From: Spirochaetota bacterium
GTDB lineage: Bacteria > Spirochaetota > UBA4802 > JAFGJZ01
DNA: 13,926 bases
NCBI GenBank assembly: GCA_023396615.1
Contig: JAEWVM010000130.1
Span: 1-13,926, forward strand
Reading direction: 5' to 3'
Shown: piece by piece, positions 13,175 to 13,926 of the stretch
Position numbering within the stretch: position 1 is the first letter of the stretch
Layout of the letters: the number at the start of each line of letters is the position of its first letter
Notes under the pieces: generated by a model
What the model was told of the DNA's origin: nothing
The model's database searches: none
What the model saw: the letters and a program-made list of their open reading frames with translations, nothing else
Position numbers and translations under genes: made by a program

Positions 13175-13345
13175 GCTTGATAAACATTTATTAGATTTTT
13201 ATGAGCTTTATATGGTCTATGTTTTCATGTTAATCGATGAAAATAATTAGATATGCACTAGAGAATCGGAAATGAACTTTGTGAACACAGGAAACTCTTT
13301 TTCAGCTAATTTATGCGTAAGTAATAATACTTTTTTGAGGATAAA

Positions 13346-13387
13346 ATGAATCACTTGACACGATATAGCAAATTTGATATATCGTGA
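13346..13387 (+). CDS. 13-residue upstream mini-ORF overlapping the toxin start
   Basis: MNHLTRYSKFDIS, ATG 13346 to TGA 13385-13387. GAGG (13337-13340) sits 5 nt upstream, a better ribosome site than the toxin has. Its TGA overlaps the GTG at 13384 (GTGA), so it could couple translation of the toxin when transcription begins upstream. It also spans the toxin operator, so it would be absent from mRNA started at the downstream promoter. Could be fortuitous. Confidence 0.35.
   Translation: MNHLTRYSKFDIS
13355..13386 (+). promoter_or_regulatory. Toxin-antitoxin promoter with 28-bp palindromic operator
   Basis: TTGACA (13355-13360), 17-bp spacer, TATATC (13378-13383). Superimposed is a palindrome 13359-13386: arms CACGATATA and TATATCGTG, with CAAATTTG, itself palindromic, in the centre; only one position pair breaks symmetry. 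This is the expected site for the XRE antitoxin or the toxin-antitoxin complex, and binding would block the promoter. Predicted start near 13390. Confidence 0.75.
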
Positions 13388-13716
13388 ATATGAATTTTCA
13401 AGTCGAATTAACATCAGAAGTTTCAGATTTTATTCTGTCTCTCCCTTTTAAGTTTCAGGCGAAGATTCAAAGAACTATTGATTTATTGTGTGAATTTGGT
13501 TATTCTTTACCTGAACCTCATTCTAAAAAAATTAAATCAGCAGATAAAATATATGAATTACGCATCAAGCTTGGTTCAGATATCTGTCGATTGTTTTATT
13601 TTCATTGGAAAGGAGCAATTTACGTCATCACATCAGGTTACATGAAGAAAACTGACAAATTAGATAAAAGAGAAATTGAAAAAGCGGAAAAGATCAAAAA
13701 AATATTTAAGGATTAA
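13384..13716 (+). CDS. RelE/HigB-like type II toxin (phage Gp49-like family)
   Basis: About 110 residues, family length. Pattern: helix (FILSLPFKFQAKIQRTIDLLCEFG), then PEPHSKKIKSADKIYELRIKLGSDICRLFYFHWKGAIYVITSGYMKKTDKLDKREIEKAEKIKKIF. The YELRI...CRLFYF strands, the GYMKKT loop and the REIEKA final helix are diagnostic of PF05973-type toxins, mRNA interferases that cleave ribosome-bound mRNA. The start is ambiguous: GTG 13384 or ATG 13390. Neither has a Shine-Dalgarno site, and the promoter predicts a transcript beginning at about the ATG, so it may be leaderless. Order is toxin then antitoxin, as in HigBA, 4 nt apart. Confidence 0.88.
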   Translation: MNMNFQVELTSEVSDFILSLPFKFQAKIQRTIDLLCEFGYSLPEPHSKKIKSADKIYELRIKLGSDICRLFYFHWKGAIYVITSGYMKKTDKLDKREIEKAEKIKKIFKD

Positions 13717-13720
13717 CAAT

Positions 13721-13926
13721 ATGCCTAAACCAAAAACTATAAGTTCAACATCTCTGCTTAAAAAGCAAATGCAGAATGATAAATTTAAGAAAGAATATGA
13801 TCTTCTTGAAGAGGAATTTGAGCTTGCTAGAGAAATTATTCAATTGAGAATAAAAGCTTCGTTAACTCAGAAACAATTGGCGGAACTTGCCGGAACATCT
13901 CAGCCTGCGATTGCAAGACTAGAATC
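13721..13926 (+). CDS. XRE-family antitoxin (HigA-like), truncated by window end
   Basis: ATG 13721 with AAGGA about 8 nt upstream, 4 nt after the toxin stop. 68 codons are visible. A charged N-terminal helix region (LLKKQMQNDKFKKEYDLLEEEFELAREIIQLRIK) precedes the helix-turn-helix KASLTQKQLAELAGTSQPAI, followed by ARLE. This matches antitoxins that pair with Gp49-like toxins: they bind the toxin and repress the operon through the upstream palindrome. The C-terminal end lies beyond the window. Confidence 0.92.
   Translation, partial: MPKPKTISSTSLLKKQMQNDKFKKEYDLLEEEFELAREIIQLRIKASLTQKQLAELAGTSQPAIARLE

Noticed and set aside
1..13926. CRISPR arrays, tRNA or rRNA genes, insertion sequence transposases
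   Set aside because: No regularly spaced repeats, cloverleaf with CCA-type acceptor, rRNA-like stretch or transposase frame was seen.

Overview
The window is AT-rich bacterial DNA using the standard code, with sigma-70-type promoters and Shine-Dalgarno sites. A predicted lipoprotein and a secreted protein with a signal peptide suggest a diderm (Gram-negative-type) bacterium. I cannot place the phylum from sequence alone.

Layout. (1) 1-4058, housekeeping and envelope genes: the 3' end of an unrecognised gene, probably C-terminal coiled-coil; a convergent MTA/SAH nucleosidase (mtnN); a divergent FlgT/LPP20-like lipoprotein; and a nucleoside-transporter-like MFS permease. The last two share a bidirectional terminator. 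(2) 4167-6245, an ilv operon on the minus strand: acetolactate synthase large subunit plus a small ACT-domain subunit. It is preceded by a complete attenuator that ORF callers would miss: promoter, 31-codon leader peptide with a Val-Val-Val-Val-Val-Leu-Leu run, protector pairing, antiterminator and terminator. (3) 6308-6901, a small secreted protein with its own promoter. (4) 7017-10463, a four-gene, end-overlapping minus-strand operon: TetR regulator, GME-fold protein of the DUF6873 type, HD phosphohydrolase, and radical SAM protein with a C-terminal helix-hairpin-helix. (5) 10541-10908, a hairpin-dense, relatively GC-rich REP/BIME-like tract. (6) 10921-13926, an accessory region: a very AT-rich membrane-protein/ankyrin gene split by an in-frame TAA inside a hairpin, an LDCC-type small cysteine protein, a DUF2892 membrane protein, and a RelE/HigB-like toxin with an XRE antitoxin cut by the window end. 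A 34-bp repeat carrying a TTGACA box occurs at 10921 and again at 13141, bracketing the membrane/ankyrin to DUF2892 stretch.

How the genes work together. The ilv leader should couple branched-chain amino acid synthesis to charged Val/Ile/Leu tRNA. The TetR operon looks like one co-translated functional unit with unknown substrate. The toxin-antitoxin pair appears autoregulated through a 28-bp palindrome that covers its promoter. The most rewarding items for follow-up are the attenuator with an almost absent 5' UTR, the split membrane-ankyrin reading frame, the paired 34-bp repeats, and the TetR/GME/HD/radical-SAM operon.
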